64,000 nt of DNA from CAZSBG01 sp964605145. Lineage in GTDB: Bacteria; Zhuqueibacterota; Zhuqueibacteria; Thermofontimicrobiales; Thermofontimicrobiaceae. The position numbers were made by a program, and so were the translations under genes. The notes beneath the pieces are model-generated. The model saw only the letters and a program-made list of their open reading frames with translations, did no database searches and was not told the origin of the DNA. Positions 22,101 through 28,612 of the stretch are shown one piece after another. The stretch spans positions 1 through 64,000 of the forward strand of contig CAZSBG010000002.1 of NCBI GenBank assembly GCA_964605145.1. Reading direction: 5' to 3'. Position 1 is the first letter of the stretch. Every line of letters starts with the position of its first letter.

Positions 22101-23479
22101 CAACCGATGTGAAGCCCACTCAATCCGTGGGAGAGGGTGAAACAATACAATGGCGGGTGGTCGCCTCGCCGGATTCCATGTCTTCAGCCGAGTTAAGAGT
22201 AACCTGCTGGGGCGAGGATCAAAATGATGAAACTATCAGAATTGACAGCGATCCCGCGAGCCTGACATTCAATGTTGTGAGACGATTTGAGGCGGTGATT
22301 GATGCGCAAATCGCTTCTCCGCCCGAGGCAACAGATAATGCAGTTTCGGTGAACCAGGAATTTTTTGTTCAGGCGGTGCTTCAAAATATTGGACAGGCAG
22401 ACGCTGTAGGAAATTTCAAGTTCGAGCTGGCATTGCCGGAGGGTTACACCACATCTGACACAACATTGAAATCGGTTTCTCCGGCAGAGCTTGTTCAATG
22501 GAAAGTGAAAGCGCCGGAAATAGCCCAGCTTGCCAAAACAATTGAAGTGCGCGTACCGCCGAACCAGGGACCAAAAGATATCAATTCAGGTGAAGAAATT
22601 CACTTCTGGCAGGAAAAGCGCAGTGATTTCATTTCTATCATCACCAATAAAAAATCAGTGGTCGTTTCCAAGTTGCCCAATAAAACGCCGAATACCATCG
22701 CTAAAGGCCAGAGGGGCATCTCCATGCTTGGACTGCGGATTTTCAATCGACGAGAGGATGAATATTCAAATAAAATTGTGTTGACCGGATTTGAGGTGAG
22801 TGTCAAGGACAGGACCGGGCAACTTATTGAACAACCCGGTCAGGCCATTTCGAGAATAGCTGTCACCAATTACAATAATCACGATCTGGTTTACGGCGCC
22901 GTCACAGAATTTGACAATGCCGGGGTAATTCCCATCAATCTGGCGCAGCCGGATACAATTTACCCGGCAGAGGCGGATTCCATCGACCTGATTATTGACA
23001 TTGCCGAGAACGCTACCGTAAATGATATTATGCTTTGTCTGGAAGCCGATTCTTCCATCTTCATTCTTGAGGATAAAACATTCAACAAACCACAACTGAC
23101 AGATTTAACCGGAAAAACTGGAATCGACCTCAAACTGGAATCTGATTTTAAGGTGGTCATGGGAGATAATGTGGAAGAATCATTTGCAAATTATCCAAAT
23201 CCGTTTGGCAGCCCGGATAAGCCCACGACAACAATCACGTATTATTTGAAAGAAGACGCCGATGTCGATATAAAAATTTACACGTTGATCGGAGAACTGG
23301 TCTGGTCTCGCTCGTTCAAAGTAGGAGAACCTGAGGCGCGCCAGGGCATGCACGACGGAGATGTTATCTGGGATGCCACCAATGACCGTGGCCATAAAAT
23401 ATTGAACAGCGTTTATGTCATTTATTTTAAAGCCGGCAATGGGGAAACATCGATGACCAAGGCCGCGGTGATAAAATAG
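10106..23479 (+). CDS. Giant repetitive surface protein with T9SS-type sorting domain
   Basis: 4,457 residues. A signal peptide (VLPLIILGLAFNIAYGG) is followed by: an N-terminal beta domain (about 25-160); 23 tandem Ig-like repeats of about 97 residues (about 162-2396); two related modules of about 100 residues (KVMDAAGGRGVEIG, KIRTAPGGAGIELG); a Big_1/invasin-like domain (PSVIPADGSTSS); about 12 CARDB-like modules (e.g. NISMTVTNNGQAAANV); and a C-terminal sorting domain with FANYPNPFGSP and a FlgD-like beta end. Very few Cys are present. The design is that of a secreted, cell-surface-attached stalk or adhesin; any ligand is unknown. ATG at 10106 follows GGGAGAGG; ATGs at 10109 and 10115 are alternatives. 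A terminator follows at 23517. Confidence 0.92.
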   Translation: MMSMKRVLPLIILGLAFNIAYGGDISPFTVSPADNEAGESCIYTFTFTTSLTGNGADVGIPVDGRIVITFPAGFDLSEVELAQFTSSGLGDFSTISGSGNEITLVRDGTGPAISGDTEVGVKVGVIGNHTTASNYTVNLETQRNDETSIDTGVSSSFTILHGALASFSIDPISDQVAGTGFTIIITAQDEFGNRVNSFTNTALLSDLTGTLSPTATAGFLSGEWSGTVQITKVHNENTITVTSDNKAGISNQFVVNPGALDHFVFETINSPQTAGTPMTIQIYAKDGYGNIVTGFTDIVTLSDNTNTISPTSTGAFSSGQWTGDVIIFERQNDVVITASYNGASDQSNQFNVQAAEVNHFLIQSIAQQNAGTPFQIEIIARDEYNNQVDQFNETVDISDLTGTISPNISDNFSGGYWAGNVNVTSVMTNNIISVERTTTGTENGSSNGFNVVHNSLDHFMFDSIPTSQTVGKSINISISARDAYDNIVTSFTGTTSLSDLTGTISPAISGNFSSGEWSGNVTITQSQTADKISATSGSKTGSSNTFNVNPEVVHHYRFETITSPQIAGEQFNITITAEDVYNNRVTSFNNSVDLSDPTGTISPATSGNFSSGQWTGMVSITESQSDITITASRAGIENESNSFNINPASLDHFSIATIGTKAAGVPFTITVTAEDTYNNRVMDFTGTVTIADISGSISPTSSNAFDMGQWSGDVTITQVTSNDRITVTNAAGSETGNSNYFDIVAGNIDHFDITTISSPQTAGNSFSVIITAKDANGATVTDYTGTANLNDLTGTLSPKVTTSFENGEWNGELSITKSYANNKITVSGAGKSGNSNEFDVWANTLDHFTFDNITSPKTAGIGFSISINARDVYENLVTSFSSSVGLSDDTGTISPTSTTNFSDGQWTGSVTITQAQNDIDITATYNSVNGKSNIFNVQAASLQSFSIDNISTQQANESFSIRMTALDGFGNVAKQFTGKVDISDETGTISPTESGNFDDGRWSGNVVIPQAYEDNSINVVNQAGSETGTSNNFDVISSSVDRFVIGSLGTQEAGQEFTLSIEAHDEAGNLVTSFSGTASLSDLTGTLMPKTTGNFSGGIWSGNVEITQSITANQITVTSSGKAGNSNSFDVTHTDIDHFTFDLVSSPQVAGQSFQVTISAEDAYNNRVTDFSSTVNLTDDTGTLTPAVSGNFSGGQWQGNVTITSSGTDVVISANGAGKVGYSNGFNVNAAALNRFVLETITTQAASEPFTIHITAQDNYGNTATQFSGKVDISDQTGTISPLESGSFDDGRWSGNVVVSQAYENNVISVVNQGGSESGTSNSFDVISSNVDRFVIGSLGTQEAGEYFTLSIEAQDNAGNVVTNFTGTASLSDLTGSISPSTTGNFSGGRWSGNVRITQSMTANQITVTSGGKAGTSNSFEVTHSDLDHFWFTPIGSPQIAGQSFQIKIVAEDAYDNQVTSFTGTVNLSDDTGTLTPSLSGNFSNGEWQDYVTITASGTDVSITASGSGKTGSSNGFNVNAGSLNKFALETITTQAAGEPFTIKVTAQDAYDNTATQYSGKVTISDETGTVSPTESGNFEDGRWSGNVVVSQAFANNAITVVNQGGSQTGSSNYFDVISSSVDRFVIDTISQQVAGEAFTISIQAVDGAGNVVTNFTGTASLSDLTGTISPTTTANFTSGEWSGSVTVTKSRTGNQITVNSSGKAGNSNSFDVTHAELHHFTIESIPSPQVAGTEFQITAYAMDNFENRVTSFNTYANLSDDTGTLSPTVTPNFSSGRWSGAVTITKSQTDVKISVSRNGKTGVSNIFNVIPGALTRFEIGNISTQAAGEPFFITMTALDANSNVATQFSGTVSISDLTGTISPTVSNNFDDGKWSGNVTISQVLTNNSITVVSSGGSQSGQSNDFDVISSSVDQFLISNIPSPLVAGVPFSVTITAVDADNNVVTSFNGTASLADQSGTISPVTTTSFTDGEWTGDITLTKYWNSNNITVTSSGKAGVSNNFTVLYNDLDHYEFDTIASPQTAGVPFTIQITAKDLYDNVVYNHTTPVTLSDNTNSISPTVSGNFNSGVWSGDVIITKSQADVEITASGSGKTNQSNKFNVNSATLHHFTIDSITTQAAGEPFPLTVRAEDSYDNLVTSFSGTVDISDLTGTISPQKSGNFLAGKWTGNVTITLVRTNDRITVVRTGGSESGYSTYFDVVSSSVSKFTFNSITSPKTAGQPFTITITARDEDDNVVDTFTGSLSLNDLTGTMTPKATGAFSAGIWSGDVKITKSYSGNKLTASGLGKSGESNAFDVVAGSLDHFVFQNIPSPQRAGQNFAITIIAKDSMENTVTNFNNTVNLSDNTGTITPVATTNFTNGQWSDLVNITKKQNDVFITASRLSQSGNSNLFNVNAGNLATLKVMDAAGGRGVEIGDRTITLDDKITMYAAGFDDFGNYSRDVFANWSVSGTLDAPNPIQGAYTIFDPVNPGTAGKIFADSTGLNPDSTGTINVGSIAYVKIRTAPGGAGIELGNTSITADENLPLYCAGYDAGNNYIGDVSVQWNSSGTLFPAINDTGAVINFQPQTAPASGKIYAVHATANNDSTGTITVNPGAPVGNISLTPTPSVIPADGSTSSIIASDVIRDADSNIVSKNTHFTVSTTLGTITTTDVNPILPNIQVAADDSGKIQFTLQSSTTGGTAYISVSSVNGSATGNTSVMLSSLSIVSVTSTSFAVSQGQTNVPVDLVVENLGASTVTSLASGLIFKGPAPQFENRNADFPSVIRTDGVTFIPSGGIRTLSFLVTVGANANTDSVIIDGWISGQISGVAVTDTFAVSTWKWAVQSPPDLKITKISSLLSEVTQGRTGVNISMTVTNNGQAAANVVLDTLSFWSVNMSRDVTSEYDIIPSITNSQIIQGDSATEQFDFTVNVGSAATLGQVIINGEIRGTDANAGTLKIDNTADTTHVWLVQNAPIVGIKGFYPSQLQVTKDQKVPWNLTMIVENNGGTPVRLDSARASFFLGGSDVTSEYTVTNPVIFSGSGTNILAGGMVDTLTYVIDETGGSVGQLTIRGMLHLLDIGTGNPIIDETYSGVLVQEPAQLSIINILPSQTSVTRNQGQDWNVKVVLLNEGGTDIEIDTNVANTFINFSTGNDFVINQPDSLSKGGLALRAGTIDTLTFTINGTGMATGNAIISSQVWGLQTTSGDTTIATFTRNIPVAIEEPARVRILSVVNKSPNPPYVNRAQVFPIHVTLENNGEDEIASATVKMTSSGNSIVDSLNLLFENIDGNGGKKELVLSIKADSLALVPEVFSAEITQAFAQNTIEPAGVTYEPAADSLDTVTIQNSATFQISNIVVPDTILASQVEQWQIKLVVSNAGQATAVIEPPAADDIVIKVNDVTQKDYFIEPPEALSGGGLELAGGAIDTLIYVVSITGNEAGSASVEAVLQANDKNNQQLLIAPGRRDFTIRSSAAVQLFKTEPICFNYDGEKGLVNRGQTFPVRVSVQNLGRKSVRDVMVKLTTSGNSIIANDQLTITSIEYNETKYADFQITANPAMVNLNEVFTSEVLSAIEHDTGFPAVIDNSGDSKARIAIQDSAKLQLEAWTETRDSVYTINQQFNLKVRVNNLGDSPAGVDDSGLIGLFVPESYRIIVGPDTLENNHVISFAPDQIQQFSVLTPEVASGPDTMKVSMLNIPRDKNINQKAQAVQVDDSVFVRTEASNILYTTSVIAPEGAVDNIVSTHQLFRIQSSIRFSGNLTDVQAILKLPDEIGQPQYKFQFQTGTMDTVTDIVSHQPVIWDIVAPESRDEGFRTFDITIAATEKGNPVRLNFQDSVRVKAVNRARLNLNAEITSPEGARNGRLTIGQEFEIKAIVDNLGDAAVEGEGSLKINLGSGGYSFVDTTDTFVKPFSVDTAVVWNVKAPEKSTSPSYISVIYETKPNDENTGLDAWTNEKDVSLIEVETVEAGNLELAIFIQGPDGAKDSVISTHQEFIIGASVTSDGVKNIKANMQLPTSFSFATDVKPTQSVGEGETIQWRVVASPDSMSSAELRVTCWGEDQNDETIRIDSDPASLTFNVVRRFEAVIDAQIASPPEATDNAVSVNQEFFVQAVLQNIGQADAVGNFKFELALPEGYTTSDTTLKSVSPAELVQWKVKAPEIAQLAKTIEVRVPPNQGPKDINSGEEIHFWQEKRSDFISIITNKKSVVVSKLPNKTPNTIAKGQRGISMLGLRIFNRREDEYSNKIVLTGFEVSVKDRTGQLIEQPGQAISRIAVTNYNNHDLVYGAVTEFDNAGVIPINLAQPDTIYPAEADSIDLIIDIAENATVNDIMLCLEADSSIFILEDKTFNKPQLTDLTGKTGIDLKLESDFKVVMGDNVEESFANYPNPFGSPDKPTTTITYYLKEDADVDIKIYTLIGELVWSRSFKVGEPEARQGMHDGDVIWDATNDRGHKILNSVYVIYFKAGNGETSMTKAAVIK
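10592..17295 (+). repeat. 23 tandem Ig-like repeats (about 291 bp each) in a three-phase pattern
   Basis: Each unit reads roughly (S)LDHF.. I.SPQ.AG..F.I.I.A.D.Y.N.VT.F, SDLTGTISP, NFSSGQWSGNVTIT and a closing SN.FNV. The units fall into three alternating classes. Class A has TQAAGEPF, VDISD and an extended GGS.SG.SN.FDVISS end. Class B has TASLSDLTG and KAGNSNSFDVTH. Class C has SPQ.AGQSF, NLSDDTGTL and TDV.I.ASG. The order A-B-C recurs about seven times, giving a higher-order unit near 875 bp. Units 9-16 are closest to one another, e.g. VDRFVIGSLGTQEAG in units 10 and 13, so the array grew by copying three-unit blocks. Confidence 0.88.
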
Positions 23480-23516
23480 AAAAAAATCAAGGTTCAAAAA
23501 CGCTTGCTTTTCGTTC

Positions 23517-23552
23517 AAAAAAAGACTCAACTACATTCAGTTGAGTCTTTTT
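23517..23552 (+). terminator. Rho-independent terminator after the giant gene
   Basis: A perfect 9-bp stem, GACTCAACT (23524-23532) and AGTTGAGTC (23539-23547), with a 6-base loop is followed by TTTTT and preceded by an A run that extends the pairing. It lies 38 bases after the giant gene's stop and ends its transcript on the plus strand. Confidence 0.9.
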
Positions 23553-23702
23553 CAATTTGAGCCGGAGAAAAAACAAATCAGTATTGATAGTTACGAAATT
23601 TATTTGTAAATTAAATAAATGCTTTGTCGAATAGGAAACTTCCATATTTAATCTATGGTATAATATCAAAAAGAAAAAAATCACTCAACTCTGCAAACGT
23701 TT

Positions 23703-25832
23703 ATGACATTTCTCAATAGCGCCATTCTTTTTGGTCTGATTGCCGGGGCCATTCCAATCATTATCCATTTAATCACCCGCCAGAAGGCGAAAAAGATATT
23801 GTTCAGCAGCTTGAAGTTTTTAATCGAACTCAAGAATCAGCAAATCAAAAGGTTGAAATTGCGACAAATTTTATTGCTGATTTTGCGCACATTAATTTTG
23901 CTGCTTCTTGTGCTGGCGTTCGCACGACCCACGCTCCAGGGAAATTTATCGCCATCACACACATCTTCAGCAAAGACCAGCGCAGTTATTATTCTCGATA
24001 ACAGTCTCAGCATGGGAGTTGAGTCAAACGGTCAACCCTTGTTAGAAGCCGCTAAGCAAAAAGTCATCGAATTGGGTGACTCTTTCAAACCAGGTGATGA
24101 AATATTCGGTTTGTTTCCCGTAAGCGGAGCCCCATCGATTTTCGATGGCCCGCGCTATAATTTTGAAACAGTGTCCAGGTTGGTTGGCAAAGTGAAATTG
24201 TCCACAAAACAAACGGACATTTTAAGTGCGCTGATCCGGGCCCGGGAGATTCTTGAGAATGCAATAAATGTCAACAAAGAAATCTATCTCATTAGCGATT
24301 TGCAGAGATCAGGTTTTGACAGCGGTCAGGCGCCAACAACATCTATTTTTAATGAAGATAATTTCAAGCTGTTCATTCTTCCGGTAAGAGCGCAACAGGT
24401 GAGTAATTTGGTGGTGGAAAAAGTCCAACCAGTCAACCAAATTATTGAGAAAGGCAAGGTTTTCGAACTGGAAGCGCACATTCGAAATATGGGAGATAAT
24501 CCGCGGCGGAACAGACTCGTTCAAATTTTTATCGAAGGCAAACGATCGGGCCAGGCGACAGTGACCGTGAATCCGGGTGAAAGCAGAACGATCAAATTTC
24601 GAGTGATACCCCAAAGTTCAGGTTTGAAAACCGGTTCTGTTTTAATCGAAGATGATGATTTGTACCTGGATAATCGCCGACATTTCACGTTTTATGTTCC
24701 GGAACAACATAATGTGCTTCTGGTAAGTCGCCGGGAACAGGATGCCATTTATATGAGGCTGGCGCTGAAACCTGATCAGGAAGGAATATCATCGGTGAAA
24801 ATCGATCAGATCACGCCCGGGCAAATAGAGTTCGGAACATTGAATAAATACCAGGTGCTTTTTCTTTCCAATGTTCCGCGAATCGATGGCGCCATGTTGG
24901 CTTCCGTGAAAAGTTATGTGAATAACGGCGGGGGATTAATTATTTTCCTGGGCGATGATGTAGACTTGAAAAATTATAATGAAAACATCTGTGCTGAGTT
25001 GGAAATACCCCCGTTTGTAGAGACAGTTGGAGAGCTTGGAAAAAGTCGTGATTATCTTACGTTGGGCAAAGTTGATTTCAGTCATCCAATTTTTACCGGC
25101 GTATTCGAGACGTCACAAAAGGAAATTGATTCCCCATCATTTTATTTTTTGGCGAAAGCGAAAACAAGCCCAAATCACAATCGGATTATCGAGTTTTCCA
25201 ATGGCGAACCATTTTTGGTCGAAACGAGCGCTGGTCAGGGCCGCGTAATGCTGTTCACAACATCGGTTGACCCTGAATGGTCTGATCTTTATCTCAAGGG
25301 AATGTTTGTGCCTGTGTTAAATCGCTGCGTCGCCTACCTGGCAGGTCACACCACCAAAGCCGAACAGAATTTTTTGGTCGATGATCAGATATCAATGGAT
25401 GTGGATGTGGTTGATAATATATCGCGATTCAAAATTAGAAAACCGGATGACACGGAAGTGAAAGTAATACCGAAAATCGGAAATGGATATTACAAAATTA
25501 TGTTCGATGACACGGATATGGCAGGTATTTACAGTTTACTGTCTGGCGAAGAAGTGATAACCGAGTTGGCTGTGAATCCCAATCCAGTTGAGTCGGATCT
25601 TGAATATATTAGTTCAGATGAATTGAAAAGAATTGCGGGAAACAAAGAAATAATTACCGTGGACAGGAACGAGTCGCTGGCAGGACTCATTACTGCATCA
25701 CGATTCGGGCGCGAATTATGGAAATTTGTCATCGGCCTGGTGTTATTGTTATTATTCATTGAAATGTTAATCGCCCGAGAGGGAAATGAACCTGAAACAG
25801 AGGTGAGTACTGATAGATTTGCAAGAAAATAA
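23703..25832 (+). CDS. BatA-type membrane protein with VWA domain
   Basis: 709 residues. The N-terminus is the BatA double-transmembrane module: GLIAGAIPIIIHLITRQKAK, then a second segment LRTLILLLLVLAFARPTLQG. A VWA domain follows with the MIDAS motif DNSLSMG (AVIILDNSLSMG, about residues 97-106). A middle beta region (DUF-type, VLLVSRREQDAIYMRLALKP) precedes a glutamine-amidotransferase-like fold around YVNNGGGLIIFLGDDVD. A final transmembrane segment, FVIGLVLLLLFIEMLIARE, lies near the C-terminus. Such proteins sit in Bat/MoxR-like clusters, but no MoxR ATPase is in view; the coiled-coil protein at 60-3449 may belong to the same functional set. The HflX start overlaps its last codons by 14 bases. 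Confidence 0.85.
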   Translation: MTFLNSAILFGLIAGAIPIIIHLITRQKAKKILFSSLKFLIELKNQQIKRLKLRQILLLILRTLILLLLVLAFARPTLQGNLSPSHTSSAKTSAVIILDNSLSMGVESNGQPLLEAAKQKVIELGDSFKPGDEIFGLFPVSGAPSIFDGPRYNFETVSRLVGKVKLSTKQTDILSALIRAREILENAINVNKEIYLISDLQRSGFDSGQAPTTSIFNEDNFKLFILPVRAQQVSNLVVEKVQPVNQIIEKGKVFELEAHIRNMGDNPRRNRLVQIFIEGKRSGQATVTVNPGESRTIKFRVIPQSSGLKTGSVLIEDDDLYLDNRRHFTFYVPEQHNVLLVSRREQDAIYMRLALKPDQEGISSVKIDQITPGQIEFGTLNKYQVLFLSNVPRIDGAMLASVKSYVNNGGGLIIFLGDDVDLKNYNENICAELEIPPFVETVGELGKSRDYLTLGKVDFSHPIFTGVFETSQKEIDSPSFYFLAKAKTSPNHNRIIEFSNGEPFLVETSAGQGRVMLFTTSVDPEWSDLYLKGMFVPVLNRCVAYLAGHTTKAEQNFLVDDQISMDVDVVDNISRFKIRKPDDTEVKVIPKIGNGYYKIMFDDTDMAGIYSLLSGEEVITELAVNPNPVESDLEYISSDELKRIAGNKEIITVDRNESLAGLITASRFGRELWKFVIGLVLLLLFIEMLIAREGNEPETEVSTDRFARK

Positions 25833-27111
25833 CAGAGAATGCGCCATACTTGTCGGTGTTGTTCATGGCAAACAGGACAGAGATTTAGTCGATGAGTACA
25901 TGGATGAATTGGCATTATTGGCAGATACTGCCGGGGCTGATATTCTTGCCCGAATCGTTCAGGAAAGGTATTCAATCGACCCTGCAACGTTTATTGGCAA
26001 GGGAAAAGCCGCGCAGTTGGGAGAACTGGCTAAAAATTATAAATCAGATCTCATCATTTTTGATGATGACCTATCACCGGCCCAGGTGAAAAATCTTGAG
26101 GAAATATGCGACAAAAAAATTCTCGATCGCAGCGGGATTATCCTGGATATTTTTTCGAGACGCGCGAAAACGCGTGAGGCCAAAACTCAGGTAGAGCTGG
26201 CCCAGTTGAAATATTTGCTGCCGCGCCTCACAAGAAGATGGACCCATTTGTCCCGTCAAACCGGCGGCGCAGGCATTGGTTTGAGAGGTCCCGGCGAGAC
26301 CCAGCTCGAGGTGGACCGGCGTCTCGTTCGCAAAAGAATTACCGTGCTTTCCCGTGAACTGGAAAATATCAGCAAACAGAGAACCAATCGTCGGCGGAAG
26401 CGCAAGGATCTGTTCAACGTCGCCCTGTTCGGTTACACCAATGTTGGCAAAAGCACATTGATGAATACACTGACAACCGCAGATGTTTTGGTTGAAAACC
26501 GGCTGTTCGCCACACTGGATCCAACTGTGAGAATTCTGGAGCATACCGGTTCAAACAAAATTCTTCTGATTGACACTGTCGGATTCGTGCGGAAATTGCC
26601 CCATCATTTGGTGGCATCATTTAAAAGCACGCTGGAAGAAACAGTGGAAGCCGATTTGCTCATTCATGTGGTTGACGCAAGCCACAAGCATTTTCGCGAT
26701 CAAATGACGGTCATCAACAGTGTCATCAAAGAACTAAAAATTGATCACCAGCCGGTCATTCATGTGTTCAATAAAATCGATCTCGTGGAAGATAAAAATA
26801 TGCTGAAAGAACTTCGTTCGGAATTTGAGAATAGTTACCTCATTTCTGCAAAGCGCGGCATATTCATTGAAGAGTTGAAAAAAGAAATTATTCGACGCGC
26901 CAGTGCCAAAAGCATTCATGTAAAATTCAGATTGACTCAATCGGGGCAAGCCGAGATCGGATCGATTTATAGCTGGGCCAGAGTATTAAATTGTGAATTC
27001 AATGACGGCTTTATCGATCTTGAAATTCAGTTTCCTACCTATCTGAAAAGTAAATATCAAAACCTTGTTGAAAACGGTGTCGTTGACGAGGAGCATGTCA
27101 TCTCACAATGA
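25819..27111 (+). CDS. hflX: GTPase HflX
   Basis: 430 residues, typical of HflX, a ribosome-associated GTPase that splits or rescues stalled 70S ribosomes. The N-terminal HflX domain has FIGKGKAAQLGELAKNYKSD and the glycine-rich linker GAGIGLRGPGETQLEVDRR. The G domain has GYTNVGKSTLMN (G1), LIDTVGFVRKLPHHLVASFK (G3) and FNKIDLV (G4). The start is a TTG at 25819; the AGAGGTGA site about 10 bases upstream supports it, and no ATG lies in frame before the conserved region. It overlaps the 3' end of the BatA-like gene by 14 bases, so expression is probably coupled. Confidence 0.95.
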   Translation: MQENNRECAILVGVVHGKQDRDLVDEYMDELALLADTAGADILARIVQERYSIDPATFIGKGKAAQLGELAKNYKSDLIIFDDDLSPAQVKNLEEICDKKILDRSGIILDIFSRRAKTREAKTQVELAQLKYLLPRLTRRWTHLSRQTGGAGIGLRGPGETQLEVDRRLVRKRITVLSRELENISKQRTNRRRKRKDLFNVALFGYTNVGKSTLMNTLTTADVLVENRLFATLDPTVRILEHTGSNKILLIDTVGFVRKLPHHLVASFKSTLEETVEADLLIHVVDASHKHFRDQMTVINSVIKELKIDHQPVIHVFNKIDLVEDKNMLKELRSEFENSYLISAKRGIFIEELKKEIIRRASAKSIHVKFRLTQSGQAEIGSIYSWARVLNCEFNDGFIDLEIQFPTYLKSKYQNLVENGVVDEEHVISQ

Positions 27112-27178
27112 AAATCATCGGCAAATGAACCCAGTTAATAATTCATGATACAGTAAATTACTTTAACACTTCAATACC

Positions 27179-28549
27179 ATGCCCCTGAAAATATTAATTA
27201 TTGATGACGAAAAAAATATCGGAAATGCATTGTGCGGTTTTCTTGAGGACTATCAGCATCAGGTAAGTATATGCAATGATGGCATATCCGGGTTGAAAAA
27301 AGCCGTTGAAGAATATTTTGATCTGATTTTTCTGGATGTAAAAATGCCAGGAAAAGATGGAATGCAGGTGCTGGATAGTCTCAAAAAATCCAGGCCGGAG
27401 CAAACCGTAATTATGATTAGCGGTCACGCAGATTTGGAAACGGCTGTCAAAGCGACAAAGCTTGGGGCGTATAATTTTCTGGAAAAACCCCTGAATCCGG
27501 ACAAAGTGTTGTTAGAAGTTAAAAATGTGGAAAAGCATAAAATCATGGCCCGGGAAGTGTCTCATTTGAAAAAAATGGTGGACATGGAATATAAGATGGT
27601 GGGCACTTCCGCAGCAATGGAAAATCTGAGACAGCAAATTGAAAAAGCCGCGCCATCGGAGGGGCGTATTCTGATCTTCGGAGAAAACGGAACCGGCAAA
27701 GAGTTGGTCGCAAGAGCAATTCACGAACAAAGCAATCGTAAAAATGAAGTATTTGTGAAAGTGAATTGTGCAGCCATTCCAAAAGAGTTGATCGAGAGCG
27801 AGCTATTTGGGCATGAAAAAGGCGCATTCACCGGCGCTGTCAAAAAAAAACATGGCATGTTTGAAGAAGCGAACGGCGGCACGCTTCTTTTGGATGAAGT
27901 CGGTGATTTATCTCTGGAATCCCAGGCAAAGCTTTTACGGGTGCTTCAGGAAAATGAATTCATGAGAGTCGGCGGAACCACACCGATTAAGTTCGATATT
28001 CGAATTATTTCAGCCACCAATAAAGATCTACAAACGGAAATTAACCAAGGAAATTTCCGGGAAGACCTGTTTTTTAGACTGAATGTTATTCCCATTACTG
28101 TACCGGCGCTACGCGAACGAAAAATGGATGTTCCCATTTTGACGCGTCATTTTCTCCTGAATTACTGTTTGAGGAATGGCAAAAAACAAATTGAAATTTC
28201 TGATCAGGCCCTGGTGCCCATGATGAATTATTCCTGGCCTGGAAATGTTCGTGAATTGAGAAATTATATCGAGCGCCTGGTAATTATGTCCGATGACGAA
28301 AAAATAGAATATGATGAGGTCGTAGCCATTTTTCCTGATTCTGATGCAGCGAAAGCTGTCAGAGTGACAGAATTAATCAATCACCATGATACAGCTTCAT
28401 TAAAAGAACAACTGGAGAACTTCGAGAGACAACTGTTGAGCCATGAATATCAAAGAGCAAACGGGAATGTTTCGCGCATGGCAGCTAATTTAAAAACAGA
28501 CCGCCCCAATCTTCACAGGAAATTGAAAAAATACCAGATCAAAGACTGA
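27179..28549 (+). CDS. Sigma-54-dependent response regulator (NtrC/AtoC type)
   Basis: 456 residues in three domains. The receiver (1-120) has IIDDEKN and the phosphoacceptor in LIFLDVKMPGKDG (Asp53), plus a Lys in FLEKP. The AAA+ domain (about 145-380) has Walker A GENGTGKE, the sigma-54 contact loop GAFTGA, Walker B GTLLLDEVGDL and arginine-finger segment FRLNVIPI. The C-terminal Fis-type helix-turn-helix is NVSRMAANLKTDRPNLHRKL. The regulator would activate RpoN promoters when phosphorylated. No histidine kinase is adjacent, so it is an orphan regulator within this window. It lies 67 bases after hflX and 63 before the propeller protein; shared transcription is possible. Confidence 0.93.
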   Translation: MPLKILIIDDEKNIGNALCGFLEDYQHQVSICNDGISGLKKAVEEYFDLIFLDVKMPGKDGMQVLDSLKKSRPEQTVIMISGHADLETAVKATKLGAYNFLEKPLNPDKVLLEVKNVEKHKIMAREVSHLKKMVDMEYKMVGTSAAMENLRQQIEKAAPSEGRILIFGENGTGKELVARAIHEQSNRKNEVFVKVNCAAIPKELIESELFGHEKGAFTGAVKKKHGMFEEANGGTLLLDEVGDLSLESQAKLLRVLQENEFMRVGGTTPIKFDIRIISATNKDLQTEINQGNFREDLFFRLNVIPITVPALRERKMDVPILTRHFLLNYCLRNGKKQIEISDQALVPMMNYSWPGNVRELRNYIERLVIMSDDEKIEYDEVVAIFPDSDAAKAVRVTELINHHDTASLKEQLENFERQLLSHEYQRANGNVSRMAANLKTDRPNLHRKLKKYQIKD

Positions 28550-28612
28550 TTATTATTTTAATAAATTTAAATGGAATTTATCTCTCTGATTTACTAAAAT
28601 AAAAGAGCAATT

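Noticed and set aside
10231..23530. Many long antisense open frames inside the giant gene
   Set aside because: They recur with the repeat period, lack ribosome sites and encode low-complexity, Pro/Ser/Val-rich chains; they mirror codon bias of the sense strand.
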